From contig JAUJLZ010000100.1 of the NCBI GenBank assembly GCA_030447125.1, forward strand, positions 1 to 6,850: a DNA stretch of 6,850 nucleotides, written 5' to 3'. Origin of the DNA: Acidimicrobiales bacterium (GTDB lineage Bacteria; Actinomycetota; Acidimicrobiia; Acidimicrobiales; CADCSY01). How positions within the stretch are numbered: position 1 is the stretch's first letter; each line of letters opens with the position of its first letter. The notes under the pieces are model-generated. The model worked only from the letters and a program-made list of their open reading frames with translations, did no database searches and had not been told where the DNA came from. Below, in pieces: positions 5,725-6,850 of this stretch. A program made the translations under genes and the position numbers.

Positions 5725-6756
5725 TCAGCCTCCGATGATGCGGCGAACCTCTTGGATGCGCTCGGGGCGGATGGGGCGTTGCGTGACCACCTGGCCGGTG
5801 TAGGGGGCGGCGATCTCCATGCCGCCCCCGGCGTAGATGGCCACATGTCCCCCGTCGCGCACCGCCCCTGCCCGTCCTCCCCGGGTGAAGATGAGATCCC
5901 CGGGTCGGAGGTCGGCCACCTCCACGGACACGCCGGCATGGATCTGGTCGGCGGTGGTGCGGGGAACCTCCACGCCGGCCTGGCGATAGGCCCACTGGAC
6001 CAGGCCCGAACAGTCCAGGCCGCTGGCCGGGTCCGAGCCGCCCCAGCGGTAGGGGACACCGAGGGTGCGCATGGCTGCGGCCACCACCGCTTCTCCGGAG
6101 ACGTCACCGGTCGCCGGAGTCGTGCCAGTCCCAGAAGCAGGCCCGGTCGCAGAGGTGGGGCCGGCCTTGGCGTAGGCGTCGGCCTTGGCCAGCACCGCCT
6201 CGACGTAGTCGGCGCTGTGGTTGTAGGCGAACACCGCCTCGGCCACGTCGGTGAGATGGGACTGGCCGGCGCACAGCAGGCGGGCAGCGCTGTGGATGGC
6301 GTCCCAGGCGTTGTGCACCGAAGGCAGCGAGCCAGCCGGCCGTCCGGGGGCCAGCGTGGCCCAGCGCGCCCACGTGGTCGACAGGAACTGCATGGGACCG
6401 AGCGCCCGGGCCCAGCCGTCGGGCTGGGTGGGATCGGCGATGGCGGCCAGGCCGGGGGAGCCGTCGATGGGCACCCCCATGATGGGCGGGTCCACGTCGC
6501 CGGTGGCCGGGTCGGCCCGGCCCCCGCCGTGGCGGGACTCCATCCAGCCGATGCCGGCGAGCACCGTCCAGGGCAGGCCTGAGCAGTAGCGCTGCGCTGC
6601 GTCCTGGTACACGCCAAGCAGCTCGGCGGGGATCTCCTCGCCAGCGGCGACCGAGGCCGAGGGTGGGGGAGCGTGCTGGGGTCCCGAGGCCAGTGCGGCG
6701 ATGGCCAGCACCAGGATGAGGGGGAGGGCGGCGAGCAGGGCGATGAGCTTGGCCAT
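5725..6756 (-). CDS. Secreted bifunctional lytic transglycosylase / NlpC-P60 endopeptidase
   Basis: The protein has 343 residues from the ATG at 6756. This start is chosen because it places a signal sequence first (MAKLIALLAALPLILVLAIA, then ALASGPQHA); an in-frame GTG at 6831 would add 25 charged residues before it. Residues about 44-195 are an SLT-type lytic transglycosylase domain: LPWTVLAGIGWMESRHG with probable catalytic Glu73, ALGPMQFLSTTW, and AVFAYNHSADYVEAVL. Cys58 and Cys162 fit a disulfide. Residues about 198-220 are an Ala/Thr/Gly/Pro linker. Residues 222-330 are an NlpC/P60 (C40) domain with GVPYRWGG, catalytic Cys249 in LDCSG, RPGDLIF, and His304 in GGHVAIY. The third polar catalytic position, by spacing, is Ala316 in EIAAPYTG. 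The domains would cleave the glycan strand and the peptide stem of peptidoglycan outside the membrane. Such fusions are common in actinobacteria and in conjugation loci. It is convergent with the BTAD gene and has its own leader. Confidence 0.92.
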   Translation of the reverse strand: MAKLIALLAALPLILVLAIAALASGPQHAPPPSASVAAGEEIPAELLGVYQDAAQRYCSGLPWTVLAGIGWMESRHGGGRADPATGDVDPPIMGVPIDGSPGLAAIADPTQPDGWARALGPMQFLSTTWARWATLAPGRPAGSLPSVHNAWDAIHSAARLLCAGQSHLTDVAEAVFAYNHSADYVEAVLAKADAYAKAGPTSATGPASGTGTTPATGDVSGEAVVAAAMRTLGVPYRWGGSDPASGLDCSGLVQWAYRQAGVEVPRTTADQIHAGVSVEVADLRPGDLIFTRGGRAGAVRDGGHVAIYAGGGMEIAAPYTGQVVTQRPIRPERIQEVRRIIGG

Positions 6757-6761
6757 GTTTG

Positions 6762-6829
6762 GCCTAAGCGCATCTTCGCTTGAACTTCGCCGTTCGATGT
6801 CGCATCGGGCCGACCCGATGCGCTTAGGC
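6762..6829 (-). promoter_or_regulatory. Inverted-repeat leader upstream of the hydrolase gene
   Basis: GCCTAAGCGCATC (6762-6774) and GATGCGCTTAGGC (6817-6829) are a perfect 13-bp inverted repeat with 42 bases between. The distal arm also belongs to a local hairpin, CGCATCGGG (6801-6809) with CCCGATGCG (6814-6822), loop CCGA, so the two structures exclude each other. On the coding (minus) strand the proximal arm ends five bases before the ATG at 6756 and contains TTAGG, the only SD-like sequence. CTTCGC is repeated 11 bp apart (6774-6779, 6785-6790). No clear -10/-35 was found. It could be a translational switch or a split operator. Confidence 0.5.
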
Positions 6830-6850
6830 ACTGCTGAGTGGTCGTCCCGG

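Noticed and set aside
4878..6773. Very long minus-strand open frame (631 codons) overlapping the BTAD and hydrolase genes
   Set aside because: It is a shadow frame from GC-biased third positions: its translation is low-complexity Pro/Ser/Arg-rich with no domain, while the overlapping frames encode clear families.
6757..6831. GTG at 6831 as the start of the hydrolase gene
   Set aside because: It would put 25 charged residues before a classical signal peptide and would make the inverted-repeat leader coding; no SD is seen upstream.

Overview
The window is GC-rich with GC-biased third codon positions, GTG as well as ATG starts, and few canonical Shine-Dalgarno sites. Together with the protein families present (a SARP/BTAD regulator, an excisionase-type HTH protein, tandem HTH repeats, and a fused lytic transglycosylase/NlpC-P60 hydrolase), this points to a high-GC actinobacterium. 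Acidimicrobiia is my best guess by family resemblance, not proof. The mix of genes looks like accessory DNA (an integrated conjugative or plasmid-like region) rather than core chromosome, but no integrase, relaxase, attachment site or insertion sequence is visible.

Layout: (1) At the left edge is a 5'-truncated gene (3-752) encoding tandem degenerate helix-turn-helix units. Eleven bases later comes an excisionase-type HTH fused to a glyoxalase-like (VOC) domain (764-1450). (2) From 1451 to 3726 there are two paralogous membrane-anchored exported proteins (1665-2483 and 2923-3726). Each has one N-terminal membrane segment, a long Pro/Asp/Glu/Gly-rich linker and a C-terminal domain resembling the PsbP/Mog1/LpqN fold. 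A strong intrinsic terminator (2511-2542) separates them, and each has its own upstream element. (3) The second paralogue overlaps by GTGA a membrane-tethered BTAD-type transcriptional regulator (3723-5384). (4) A 340-bp convergent gap holds a 24-bp perfect palindrome. (5) On the minus strand lies a bifunctional peptidoglycan hydrolase (5725-6756) with a signal peptide. Its leader carries a 13-bp inverted repeat that overlaps the presumed ribosome-binding region.

The main find is a composite upstream element shared by the two PsbP-like genes: CCCCC-N11-GGGGG-N7-CCGGATAG-N20-CAGGGT-N6-ATG. Every spacing is identical, at a constant offset of 1258 bp, although the sequences between the blocks differ. 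This suggests that the two genes answer to the same regulator, or to the same RNA or promoter mechanism. It also fixes the start of the second gene at the ATG at 2923.

Working hypothesis (inference): genes 3-5 form an envelope-sensing module. Two extracytoplasmic PsbP-like proteins would act with a membrane-anchored, cytoplasm-facing BTAD regulator, next to a cell-wall hydrolase of the type used for wall remodelling or conjugation. I cannot show that the regulator binds the shared dyad; that is the obvious test.
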